The notes under the pieces are model-generated. The model ran no database searches and was not told the DNA's origin. It saw nothing but the letters and a program-made list of their open reading frames with translations. A stretch of DNA of 64,000 bases, from the NCBI RefSeq assembly GCF_014842265.1, contig NZ_JACYVI010000017.1:1-64000 (forward strand). The letters are read 5' to 3'. The translations under genes were made by a program, and so were the position numbers. Of the stretch, positions 1-7,263 are shown one piece after another; the stretch's first letter is position 1, and each line of letters begins with the position of its first letter. The stretch is from Pseudomonas sp. CFBP 13711 (lineage in GTDB: Bacteria; Pseudomonadota; Gammaproteobacteria; Pseudomonadales; Pseudomonadaceae).

Positions 1-81
1 CAACATGACGCCCAATCAGTACGAGCGGCAAGCGGTCTGACAATCACCGATTGAGGTGTCCGGAAAAAGTTGACCACTTCA
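1..81 (+). mobile_element. Right end of an IS3-family insertion sequence
   Basis: An open frame from the window edge encodes NMTPNQYERQAV and stops at position 40. This is the usual C-terminal tail style of an IS3-family OrfB (DDE) transposase. It is followed by a probable terminal inverted repeat at about 55-81 (TGTCCGGAAAAAGTTGACCA then CTTCA) that ends in CA, as IS3 ends do. The left end and transposase core lie outside the window, so completeness cannot be judged. Confidence 0.6.
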
Positions 82-185
82 AATGGATACGGGCGAATGT
101 GGATGCGGTGGGGTGTGATTATGAGGGGATGGTGCGGGTGTTTGAGCGGTGTGTTGGGGGGACGATTGGCGCTTCGCCTGAATAA
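81..185 (+). pseudogene. Possible 3' remnant of a gene cut by the IS
   Basis: Directly after the IS end an open frame runs KWIRANVDAVGCDYEGMV and ends at TAA (183-185), giving 34 codons. There is no start codon or ribosome site at its beginning, which fits a C-terminal piece left by the insertion. I do not recognise the family. It could also be a chance open frame. Confidence 0.3.
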
Positions 186-823
186 GCATCCCCCGTCTGC
201 GGGGCGCAGATGCCGACACCATTTGTCAGGTCGGCGATGACTCCATTGAGCGCCTTATCGGAGGGTCTTCGGCCGAAGCTCACGTATCACGGGGCTCTCC
301 AAGGTTGAGGTCGTTTGTCGCACACTGACCTGCGTCACGAACGCGCTCACATGTCGAAATACTCATTCCCTCCAATACCATATCGTGTGTATTCTTACGC
401 CACAGACCACTAGATAGGCGATTCAGAAGCATCGAATCGTTGACAGGTCAAGAACAATCCAGCACTGATTCGCCAATCCGAACAGTCGCTGAAATGACAG
501 ACAAAAGGGTCGCAGCAAAGACGTACGGAGCAAATTTCCGTATACTCGCGCCCCCCAATCAAGGACAACGCCATGACCACCTGCGCACCCAAAGCCGACC
601 GGATTCCTATGGTCACCGTGCGTTTGCCGCGTCAGCGTTTTGCTCCTCTCCCGGGTGACAGGCCTAGCGCCTGACAACGTCAACCGGAACACCGAATACC
701 TAGATTTTCAGAGAGCCCTCTCTCGACCGCTGTATGGCGTGACCCGTGTCACAACGGCAGCAAACCGATTACTCAAATCCACAGGCCGCGTAAAACCGGT
801 CCTCTAGCAGGAGCCTCCTCACC
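186..823. other. Long non-coding stretch between IS end and nrdB
   Basis: No convincing gene lies here. A 33-codon frame at 573-674 (MTTCAPKADRIPMVTVRLPR at its start) has a plausible AAGGA site and a TATACT hexamer about 30 bases upstream, but nothing else supports it. The region is less GC-rich than its neighbours and carries no recognisable second IS end. The last 100 bases contain the nrdB leader, and AGGAG precedes the nrdB start codon. Confidence 0.5.
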
Positions 824-2071
824 ATGCTGAGCTGGGACGAATTCGACAAAGAAGACGCCGCTGAACCCGCCAAAGGCGCCAACGCCGGCCACGCTTCCGA
901 AGCCGCGATGGACAAACTCGACAGCGCCGGTGGTGCTGCTGCGCTTGAAGCCCGTGCCGTCAGCGCAAACGACTCCGACGCCATTGCCCGCGCCAAAGCC
1001 GCGCTGGACAAACTGGACGTCGCTGAAGGTCTTGCCGAACTCGAAGGCTCCGCCGCCCGCGTCGCGGTCGACGAAAAACGCATGATCAACTGCCGCGCAG
1101 ACCTCAACCAGCTCGTGCCCTTCAAGTACGACTGGGCCTGGCAGAAATACCTCGACGGCTGCGCCAACCACTGGATGCCGCAAGAGGTCAACATGACCAC
1201 GGACATCGCCCTCTGGAAAGACCCGGAAGGCCTGACCGACGACGAGCGCCGCATCGTCCTGCGCAACCTGGGCTTCTTCTCCACCGCCGACTCCCTGGTT
1301 GCCAACAACCTCGTGCTGGCCGTGTATCGCCTCATCACCAACCCTGAATGCCGCCAGTACATCCTGCGCCAGGCCTTCGAGGAAGCGATCCACACCCACG
1401 CCTACCAGTACTGCATCGAATCGCTGGGCATGGACGAAGGCGAGATCTTCAACATGTACCACGAGATCCCGTCGGTCGCCAAAAAGGCAGCCTGGGGCCT
1501 CAAATACACCCGCTCGATCTCCGATCCGAAGTTTGAAACCGGCACCGTCGAAACCGACAAAGAACTGTTGCGCAACCTGATCGCCTACTACTGCGTTCTG
1601 GAAGGCATCTTCTTCTACTGCGGCTTCACCCAGATCCTCTCCATGGGTCGCCGCAACAAAATGACCGGCGTCGCAGAACAGTTCCAGTACATCCTGCGTG
1701 ACGAGTCCATGCACCTGAACTTCGGCATCGACGTGATCAACCAGATCAAAATCGAAAACCCACACCTGTGGGACGCCGAAATGAAGGAAGAAGCAACCCA
1801 GATGATCCTGCAAGGGACCCAACTGGAAATCGAATACGCCCGCGACACCATGCCCCGCGGCGTACTCGGCATGAACGCAGCGATGATGGAGGACTACCTC
1901 AAGTTCATCGCGAACCGTCGTCTGTCGCAAATTGGTCTGAAGGAAGAGTATCCAGGGACCACGAACCCGTTCCCATGGATGAGCGAGATCATGGACTTGA
2001 AGAAAGAGAAGAACTTCTTTGAGACGCGGGTTATTGAGTATCAGACGGGTGGGGCTTTGAGCTGGGATTGA
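824..2071 (+). CDS. nrdB: Class Ia ribonucleotide reductase, beta subunit
   Basis: NrdB houses the di-iron centre and tyrosyl radical that drive reduction of ribonucleotides to deoxyribonucleotides with NrdA. The 415-residue protein carries the ferritin-like ligand motifs: EEAIHTHAY places Glu187 and His190 as iron ligands and Tyr194 as the likely radical tyrosine, and DESMH supplies the later ligands. About 85 N-terminal residues form an extension with a degenerate internal repeat (MDKLDSAGGAAALEARA and LDKLDVAEGLAELEGSA). The extension is longer than in E. coli NrdB but as I recall it in Pseudomonas. The tetrapeptide LSWD occurs at both ends of the protein. NrdA is not in the window; it is presumably upstream, beyond the IS. 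An AGGAG site sets the start, and a terminator follows at 2101. Confidence 0.97.
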   Translation: MLSWDEFDKEDAAEPAKGANAGHASEAAMDKLDSAGGAAALEARAVSANDSDAIARAKAALDKLDVAEGLAELEGSAARVAVDEKRMINCRADLNQLVPFKYDWAWQKYLDGCANHWMPQEVNMTTDIALWKDPEGLTDDERRIVLRNLGFFSTADSLVANNLVLAVYRLITNPECRQYILRQAFEEAIHTHAYQYCIESLGMDEGEIFNMYHEIPSVAKKAAWGLKYTRSISDPKFETGTVETDKELLRNLIAYYCVLEGIFFYCGFTQILSMGRRNKMTGVAEQFQYILRDESMHLNFGIDVINQIKIENPHLWDAEMKEEATQMILQGTQLEIEYARDTMPRGVLGMNAAMMEDYLKFIANRRLSQIGLKEEYPGTTNPFPWMSEIMDLKKEKNFFETRVIEYQTGGALSWD

Positions 2072-2100
2072 TTTGATCTCGACTCAGTGAGCTGCACACG

Positions 2101-2130
2101 AAAGGGCTGCCAGAAATGGTGGCCCTTTTT
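2101..2130 (+). terminator. Rho-independent terminator of nrdB
   Basis: AAGGGC..CCA pairs with TGG..GCCCTT around a GAAA loop and is followed by five T residues. It lies 30 bases after the nrdB stop. The stem has two internal mismatches. Confidence 0.75.
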
Positions 2131-2149
2131 ATTGCGCTGCTGACTGCCT

Positions 2150-2200
2150 GATCGTTCCCACGCTCCGCGTGGGAATGCAGCCCTCGACGCTCCGCGTCCA
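2150..2200. repeat. REP element, left flank of RAYT gene
   Basis: Two short hairpins in tandem, CCCACGCTCCGCGTGGG and GACGCTCCGCGTC, form a classic REP/BIME unit. A near-identical copy in inverted orientation sits at 2854-2904, and a third copy lies at 37272-37322. Flanking a transposase gene, the pair delimits a REPtron. Confidence 0.85.
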
Positions 2201-2319
2201 TCGCGCCGGAGCTAACTAACCAATCTGAAGCACCCAGCAACACCAACCCGGTTCTACCAACCGCTCGCCTCCACTAGCCTCCAACGCTCCGCCCCCATTT
2301 CAGGTTAAAGGATGAATCC

Positions 2320-2853
2320 ATGGGCCGAAGCCGCTACACGATTACTGAAATCGACAAACCTCACTTCCTGACCTGCACAATCGTTGAATGGCTACCGCTC
2401 TTCACCCGCCCGGCCTTGGTCGATATCGTGCTCAACACGTGGCGCTTTCAACAAGCGAATCAAGGTCTACAGCTCTATGGGTATGTCGTTTTAGAAAATC
2501 ACCTTCACTATCTCGCTCAGTCTCCAGACCTCGCAAAATCCGTGGCTGGCTTCAAGTCCTACACGGCGCGAAACATCATCGACTACCTCCAACTCGCGCA
2601 TGCTGAAAGCACTCTTCAGCGACTTCGATTCGCTAAGCGCGCGCATAAGGTCGACCGTGTTTATCAGGTCTGGCAGGAAGGCGTTCATGCGGAAATGGTC
2701 TACAGCGAGAGTGTCATGCAGCAAAAGCTCGACTACATACATCAGAACCCGGTGAAGCGAGGGTATGTGGACTTGGGGGAGCAATGGCGATATTCGAGTG
2801 CGCGGGATTACCAAGGGGAGAAAGGGCTGATCGACGTGCAGCGTTGGTACTGA
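2320..2853 (+). CDS. REP-associated tyrosine transposase (RAYT, Y1_Tnp)
   Basis: This 177-residue protein belongs to the IS200/IS605-like HUH superfamily of single-strand transposases that process and mobilise REP hairpins. It opens with GRSRYTITEIDKPHFLTCT, carries the HUH motif as HLH (residues 61-63, within ENHLHYL) and has the likely catalytic Tyr81 in KSYTARNI. The C-terminal YIHQNPVKRGYV segment is typical of RAYTs. The gene stands alone between REPs in inverted orientation, and the right REP begins immediately after its stop codon. It appears intact. RAYTs are usually single-copy domesticated genes, so a function in REP spread or maintenance is inferred. Confidence 0.92.
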   Translation: MGRSRYTITEIDKPHFLTCTIVEWLPLFTRPALVDIVLNTWRFQQANQGLQLYGYVVLENHLHYLAQSPDLAKSVAGFKSYTARNIIDYLQLAHAESTLQRLRFAKRAHKVDRVYQVWQEGVHAEMVYSESVMQQKLDYIHQNPVKRGYVDLGEQWRYSSARDYQGEKGLIDVQRWY

Positions 2854-2904
2854 TGGACGCGGAGCGTCCCGGGCTGCATTACCACGCGGAGCGTGGGAAC
2901 GATC
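2854..2904. repeat. REP element, right flank of RAYT gene
   Basis: This is the reverse complement of the 2150-2200 REP with only a few changes, including the paired hairpins GACGCGGAGCGTC and CCACGCGGAGCGTGG. It abuts the RAYT stop codon. Confidence 0.85.
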
Positions 2905-2992
2905 ATGTTCACACTCGCTGGTAATTCCAGATGGTGTAAACCAGTTGTAACAAGACCCTTCATTGCCGCAACATTCCTTTCCTACAAAGGGC

Positions 2993-3907
2993 ATGGAAAA
3001 GGACTACGTTGTGGCAAGAAAAAAACCGGCTGCGGTCTCCACCGGCGTCTATGCCTCGGAGCTTCTCCAAGAGGGGCACGTCTACACGCGAAATGACTTG
3101 CGAGACCTCTTCTCCATAACTGCCTCTAGTATCAACAACGGGATCTTCAAGCCTTCAGCGTTCGATTCAGTTTGGCTTTTCGTCACCGAGCAAAAAACGG
3201 CAGACCGTACTCAATATGATGATCTTCTTACTGGCGACATACTGCACATGGAAGGGCAGACGCAGGGAGGCACCGACCATCTTTTGGAAGAGCACGTCGA
3301 ACGAGGGCTAGAACTACTCCTTTTTTATCGCAAGAATAAATTCGAGCACCCGGGTGCCGGCTTCACTTATAAAGGCAAATTTCTTTACCAAAGCCGGTCA
3401 GGGTCACTCCCTACGAGCTTCACCCTCATTCAAGCGAGCAGCCCAACGCTGACCAGCTCGTTTATCGAAGCGAAGTTACAAACGGCAGGCGAATTCAACC
3501 CTAAAAACATCGTCGATGCCCGTACGAAAGTGCTTGCATCCATAGTTCGTCGCAAAGGACAGAGTAAATTTCGATCAACTTTGCTCAGAGCTTACAACTA
3601 CAGATGCGCAGTGACGGGGTGCGAAATAGAGGCCCTGCTGGAAGCTGCTCATATCGTCCCTTATCAGGGAGCTGACACGAACGTCGTCAGCAATGGCCTG
3701 CTACTCCGCGCTGACATTCACACCCTATTTGATCTTGGCTTGTGTTGGGTAGATCCGACCAAGCTGGTCGTCAAGCTAGCCGAAGGTTTAGAGGGCAGCG
3801 AGTACGAGGCATTGCGAGATCAGCCGATCAGTCTTCCTGAAGACGTATTCGACCGGCCCAATGCGGATGCGCTAAGGTGGCATTTCAACGCTCTAAAATC
3901 ATATTGA
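2993..3907 (+). CDS. HNH endonuclease with DUF3427-like N-terminal domain
   Basis: The C-terminal third holds an HNH nuclease domain of the HNH_2 type: CAVTGCEIEALLEAAHIVPY with the histidine pair, then NGLLLRADIHTLFDLG. The preceding region (VWLFVTEQ, QYDD, LLLFYRKNK, FTYKGKFLY) resembles the DUF3427 domain fused to some helicases and nucleases. I infer that it may recognise the DNA substrate, perhaps a modified base, as in type IV-like restriction enzymes. ATG at 2993 gives 304 residues. GTG at 3011 has a better-spaced AAGGA site and may be the true start. The gene lies beside the REPtron and upstream of an Mrr-type nuclease, and the patch looks accessory. No methylase is present, and self-protection is unexplained. 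Confidence 0.8.
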   Translation: MEKDYVVARKKPAAVSTGVYASELLQEGHVYTRNDLRDLFSITASSINNGIFKPSAFDSVWLFVTEQKTADRTQYDDLLTGDILHMEGQTQGGTDHLLEEHVERGLELLLFYRKNKFEHPGAGFTYKGKFLYQSRSGSLPTSFTLIQASSPTLTSSFIEAKLQTAGEFNPKNIVDARTKVLASIVRRKGQSKFRSTLLRAYNYRCAVTGCEIEALLEAAHIVPYQGADTNVVSNGLLLRADIHTLFDLGLCWVDPTKLVVKLAEGLEGSEYEALRDQPISLPEDVFDRPNADALRWHFNALKSY

Positions 3908-3972
3908 GCGGGGTTTCAGGAAGTGACAAACAGCATTGAGAACATCCAGCTCAAGCTGCATTAACTAGCAAT

Positions 3973-4263
3973 TCAACCCTTCATCCGCTGCCGATACTCC
4001 TGAACCATGCCCTTTGTTACATCTTCTTTGAAGCACAAAGGCGCATACCCTCCTGCACGGTTATAGGCGCTGCGTTTGCCGCAGCGGCTGCCGTTGCTAG
4101 CCGAGTTATAAGGGCATGGACAATTTTTGGGATAGGAAGAGATTGAGTCCTCAATGAGGATCTGCGCTATCGCGTCATCGGTGAGTCGGATTTCTTTGGC
4201 GGAGACGGTAAAAGCGGAGAGGAGCGCGAGCGCTGCAATGAAGCTGAGTCCTACATTTCTCAT
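3973..4263 (-). CDS. Small secreted Cys-rich protein
   Basis: A 96-residue protein with a clear signal peptide ending near TVSAKE. The mature part has the pattern CPCPYNS..GSRCGKRSAY..GGYAPLCF, which I recall as a conserved small exported family of unknown function in proteobacteria. The four cysteines could form two disulfides. The second ATG (4263) is taken as the start because AAGGA lies six bases before it and abuts the first ATG. It is divergent from the Mrr-type gene and convergent with the HNH gene, so it may be independent of both. Confidence 0.75.
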   Translation of the reverse strand: MRNVGLSFIAALALLSAFTVSAKEIRLTDDAIAQILIEDSISSYPKNCPCPYNSASNGSRCGKRSAYNRAGGYAPLCFKEDVTKGMVQEYRQRMKG

Positions 4264-4363
4264 GGCCATTCCTTAGCTGTACGGACGAAGATTCCGTGCA
4301 GCCTTGTACCATGACATCATTGAGCCATCACAATGAGTTTTCTCTATGGATTTTCTGACTTTT

Positions 4364-4380
4364 CCGTAAACCGTTTACGG
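4364..4380. promoter_or_regulatory. Near-perfect palindrome, possible operator
   Basis: CCGTAAACCGTTTACGG has 8-base arms around one central base and lies between the divergent genes at 3973-4263 and 4627-5595, about 100 bases upstream of the former. Its size and symmetry suit a dimeric repressor site. No regulator is adjacent, so the role is open. Confidence 0.4.
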
Positions 4381-4544
4381 TAAGTTTCATAGACGACTTG
4401 CTTCATTCCGGTAGCCTCCTCCTGGGTGCATTTGCGAAACGCGAAGGGTGTGTGTGGAGCGCTCCAGATGTGAGGGATAGGCAAAAGGACCTAAGCCCTA
4501 TTGCAACGAATCAACTCGCCGATACGCTGACATCTGCCACGCCG

Positions 4545-4572
4545 CATCGCGAGCAAGCTCACTCCTACAGGT
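4545..4572. repeat. REP hairpin, GAGCAAGCTC family
   Basis: GCGAGCAAGCTCACTCCTACAG belongs to the same dispersed family as the copies near 34744-34877, 53271-53297 and 61761-61956. The short inverted repeat GAGCAAGCTC forms the hairpin tip. Confidence 0.7.
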
Positions 4573-4626
4573 TCAGCAGCGCTCACCAAACTTCCACCAC
4601 AACGGACTCAAGAAAAGACCACGGAT

Positions 4627-5595
4627 ATGGCCAAGAAAACCTCCAATCTAGAAGCCCTCATTTTTCTCGCCAGCAAGCTCCCTTGGTGGATCAGTGCTGT
4701 TCTCGCCGTGGCGTCGGCAATGTGGCTGCACTCGGTGGCCATTGCTCCGCTCCCTACAAACCTAGATCCGCGCCATTTCGACAAGATGGTTTCCGCGTCG
4801 GCCTTTCGGGGCATGGCCACTTTCGGGCAATTCTTTGTTCCCCTGATACTCACCGCCGGCGCCATCGCCTCAATCATCGGCCGTCGCAAACGCCGCAATC
4901 TCCTCGAATCCGCCGCCACCGCCAAAGGCAACCCACTACTGAGCACCACCTGGCACGAGTTCGAATTACTGGTAGGTGAAGCCTTACGCCGGCGCGGCTA
5001 CTCAGTACGAGAAACAGGCAAAAACGGACCAGACGGCGGCATTGATCTGATCGCGCGGAAGGACGGCGAGACGTACGTGGTGCAGTGCAAGCAATGGCGA
5101 TCAGTGCAGGTCGGTGTGCCGGTGGTGCGGGAGTTGTATGGCGCGATGGCGGCTGAAGGCGCTGTCGGCGGTTTCGTGGTCACCAGCGGGACGTTCACCA
5201 AACCGGCGAGGGATTTTGCGGCGGGGCGCAATGTGCAACTGGTCGATGGATCGGTGTTGAAGCAGTGGATCGCCGAGGCGAAGAAGCCTGGTCCAGGGCC
5301 AACCGTCGAGGTGGTGGCTGAGCGTGTCGAGCCAGCAATCGTTGAGCCGGAGGTGGTGGTTACTCCAAGTCCCGCTCCAGCTCCGGTTCAAGCGCCAACT
5401 CCAACAGCGACGCAACCCGCCACACGAGAAGCCGAGCCTGAACCTGCTGCGCCCCTCTGCCCGCACTGCCGCAAAACCATGGTGATACGTGTCGCGAGAA
5501 CCGGCGCCAACGCCGGCGGGAATTTCTGGGGCTGTGTGGCTTATCCAAAATGCCGTGGCATCCGGCCGATTTTCGCGCCGATGACGGTGAAGTAA
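4627..5595 (+). CDS. Membrane-anchored Mrr-type restriction endonuclease-fold protein
   Basis: 322 residues in three parts. The N-terminus has two transmembrane segments (about 20-40 and 66-84). A PD-(D/E)xK nuclease of the Mrr_cat family spans about 108-215, with FELLVGEALRRRGY, the catalytic Asp140 of PDGGID and the QCK motif at 153-155. After a Pro/Ala-rich linker, a C-terminal topoisomerase-type zinc ribbon has CPHC and later C..YPKC. Active-site residues are complete, so cleavage of DNA near the membrane is plausible. Related membrane Mrr proteins are common in Pseudomonas and need not be restriction enzymes. The gene stands alone on this strand with a hairpin after the stop. It lies downstream of the HNH nuclease but on a separate transcript. 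Confidence 0.85.
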   Translation: MAKKTSNLEALIFLASKLPWWISAVLAVASAMWLHSVAIAPLPTNLDPRHFDKMVSASAFRGMATFGQFFVPLILTAGAIASIIGRRKRRNLLESAATAKGNPLLSTTWHEFELLVGEALRRRGYSVRETGKNGPDGGIDLIARKDGETYVVQCKQWRSVQVGVPVVRELYGAMAAEGAVGGFVVTSGTFTKPARDFAAGRNVQLVDGSVLKQWIAEAKKPGPGPTVEVVAERVEPAIVEPEVVVTPSPAPAPVQAPTPTATQPATREAEPEPAAPLCPHCRKTMVIRVARTGANAGGNFWGCVAYPKCRGIRPIFAPMTVK

Positions 5596-5609
5596 AAACC
5601 GCAGAATAG

Positions 5610-5632
5610 GACGTCAGCCCAAGCCTGACGTC
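5610..5632 (+). terminator. Hairpin after the Mrr-type gene
   Basis: GACGTCAG and CTGACGTC pair perfectly around a seven-base loop, 15 bases after the stop. The following T run is weak (TTG), so termination efficiency is uncertain. Confidence 0.5.
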
Positions 5633-5834
5633 TTGCCCACAAAGTTTACGCCCACAGCCAACTCATCAACAACCAGCGCACCGCAGTACCGCCGCACCAA
5701 CAAGAGACCAACGAATAACCCCGCCTGGCATACCCAAAAAGTTCCCGCCCCGCCCCCTCCCCGCACATAACAATTTCGCTAACAAATAGTTACCCGGGTT
5801 TCATTTGCCCCTGCCGCCCATCGTTCCTAAAGTG

Positions 5835-6010
5835 GCTTCACCCCATCGAACCCGCCCAGCGCGGGAACGATGGAAACCCACACCCAAGCCGGAGAACGTC
5901 AAACGCCTGATCAGCTTTTAGCATTTTGTTTCTGTCGTTTCGCTACGTCGTTGCTCCCGACGTGGTGCCTCCAAGCTCCAAACTTCAGCCGCTCCCCAGC
6001 GGCTTTTTTT
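5835..6010 (+). ncRNA. Candidate small RNA ending in a strong terminator
   Basis: No protein gene fits here on the plus strand, yet a canonical terminator AGCCGCT-CCCC-AGCGGCT plus eight T residues stands at 5987-6011. Upstream are two further hairpins: CCATCG enclosing CCCGC/GCGGG and closing with CGATGG (about 5843-5875), and ACGTCG/CGACGT (about 5943-5962). Poor but spaced -35/-10-like hexamers (TTGCCC, CTAAAG) precede it. The RNA would be about 170 nt, and its 3' end overlaps antisense the last codons of the SHMT-fold gene. I cannot match it to a named RNA. Confidence 0.4.
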
Positions 6011-7238
6011 TGCTCAGGATTTGCTGAATCCGATCTGCTATCTGCGCCGTATCAGCAACCGACCGAGCATGCAGCCGACCGCAAGCGCCAACGTGCAAAA
6101 CATCACCCAGCAGTCGCGCCACATCCAGCATATCCAGCGCGTCCATGCCTTGCCGCGTGATGAATTGCGTGCCAAGCCGTAGCGCCTGATGCCCAGCGCG
6201 GGAAGGATCGACGCAGGTGCCGATGAGAATCCCCTGAGCTTGCAACGCATGCATCACAGCGCGCGGATCAGCATCAAGTGACAGCGGCAGTAGGAGTTGA
6301 TGGGTGTGCACCTCGCCGTCATTCGCCCCTATGACAGGCAAACCCGCATCGACCAGCGCGCGATGCAGCGCCGCGCTGTTGCCTACAATACTGGCGGCAT
6401 ATTCGCGGCAAGTAGCCTGGGCTTCGGTGAGGGTGACCGCCAGGGAAGGCAGCCGACCGGCGTCGTAGTTGGCGATCATCCGGGTGTCGAGCAGTTCGCG
6501 CAGAGCGATTGCATCGTCCGGGTCGCGGCCAAGCACCAGCCCTTGCGTGCGGCCGGGCAGGGTTTTGTAGGTGGAGCTGCTGATGAGGTCGACACCGGCG
6601 TCAAAGGGGTTGGGGTACGTGCCGCCGGCAATCAGGCCCAGCACGTGGGAGGCGTCGAACAGTGTTTTGGCGCCGACCGCGCGGGCCGCGCTGACCACTG
6701 GGGCGATGTCGTCGGCCTTGATCATGACGCTGCGTCCGAGCACGACGAGCCTGGGCCGCGTTTGGGTAATCATTTCCGCCGCGCGCGCTGCGTCGAGCTG
6801 GCAGTTGCGGCGGTCGAACGGCAGTTCTTCAACCACCAGACCCGCCAATTCTGCAGTCCCGCCACGGCGTTGGCTCAGATGCCCACCGTGCTCGGCAGCG
6901 GGTGCCAGCACTTTGTCGCCCGGTCGGCAGTAGGCGTGGAAGATGGCCAGGTTGGCGAGGGTGCAACTGGCCAGGCGGACTTCGGCCCATGCCGCGCCGA
7001 ACAGAGTCATGGCGGCTTGGCTTGTGAATGTTTCAAGCTCGCTGACCAGTTCGGTGTCTGGCTGTTCTTTGTGGCCGGTCGGGCCCATCGCCGGGTAGGC
7101 GCTGAGCGCGGGGTTGTACGCGGCGATGGCGCGGGCGCTGGGGAGGTTGGCGCCGGCATAGAGCATCAGGCGCTGGGTTTCCAGTTGCGGCAACCGGTCG
7201 GCGCAGGCGGCGAGCAAGGCATTGAGATCGCGGGGCAT
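5985..7238 (-). CDS. SHMT-fold PLP-dependent enzyme (atypical)
   Basis: The 417-residue protein aligns with serine hydroxymethyltransferase: AEHGGHLSQ, LFDASHVLGLIAGG.YPNP and the PLP lysine in SSSTYKTLPG. However, the folate/substrate segment that reads YAEGYPGKRYYGG in GlyA is replaced by AYPAMGPTGHKEQPD, so it is probably not a tetrahydrofolate-dependent GlyA. An aldolase or transaldolase acting on a beta-hydroxy amino acid is more likely (inference). ATG 7238 is chosen because AAGGAAG lies ten bases upstream and this avoids overlap with the regulator gene that ends at 7264. It forms an operon with that GntR gene and belongs to the catabolic regulon. Confidence 0.82.
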   Translation of the reverse strand: MPRDLNALLAACADRLPQLETQRLMLYAGANLPSARAIAAYNPALSAYPAMGPTGHKEQPDTELVSELETFTSQAAMTLFGAAWAEVRLASCTLANLAIFHAYCRPGDKVLAPAAEHGGHLSQRRGGTAELAGLVVEELPFDRRNCQLDAARAAEMITQTRPRLVVLGRSVMIKADDIAPVVSAARAVGAKTLFDASHVLGLIAGGTYPNPFDAGVDLISSSTYKTLPGRTQGLVLGRDPDDAIALRELLDTRMIANYDAGRLPSLAVTLTEAQATCREYAASIVGNSAALHRALVDAGLPVIGANDGEVHTHQLLLPLSLDADPRAVMHALQAQGILIGTCVDPSRAGHQALRLGTQFITRQGMDALDMLDVARLLGDVLHVGACGRLHARSVADTAQIADRIQQILSKKKPLGSG

Positions 7239-7263
7239 GGTCGGCAGCTTCCTTGATGATGAG

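Noticed and set aside
773..1930. Long open frame on the minus strand across nrdB
   Set aside because: It is the mirror of a highly conserved gene in GC-rich DNA; its composition (Val/Asp/Gly/His-rich) is that of an antisense shadow and it has no ribosome site.
4398..4979. 193-codon plus-strand frame before and across the Mrr-type gene
   Set aside because: Arg/His/Ser-rich shadow composition, and it runs through a REP element and the conserved start of the nuclease gene in another frame.
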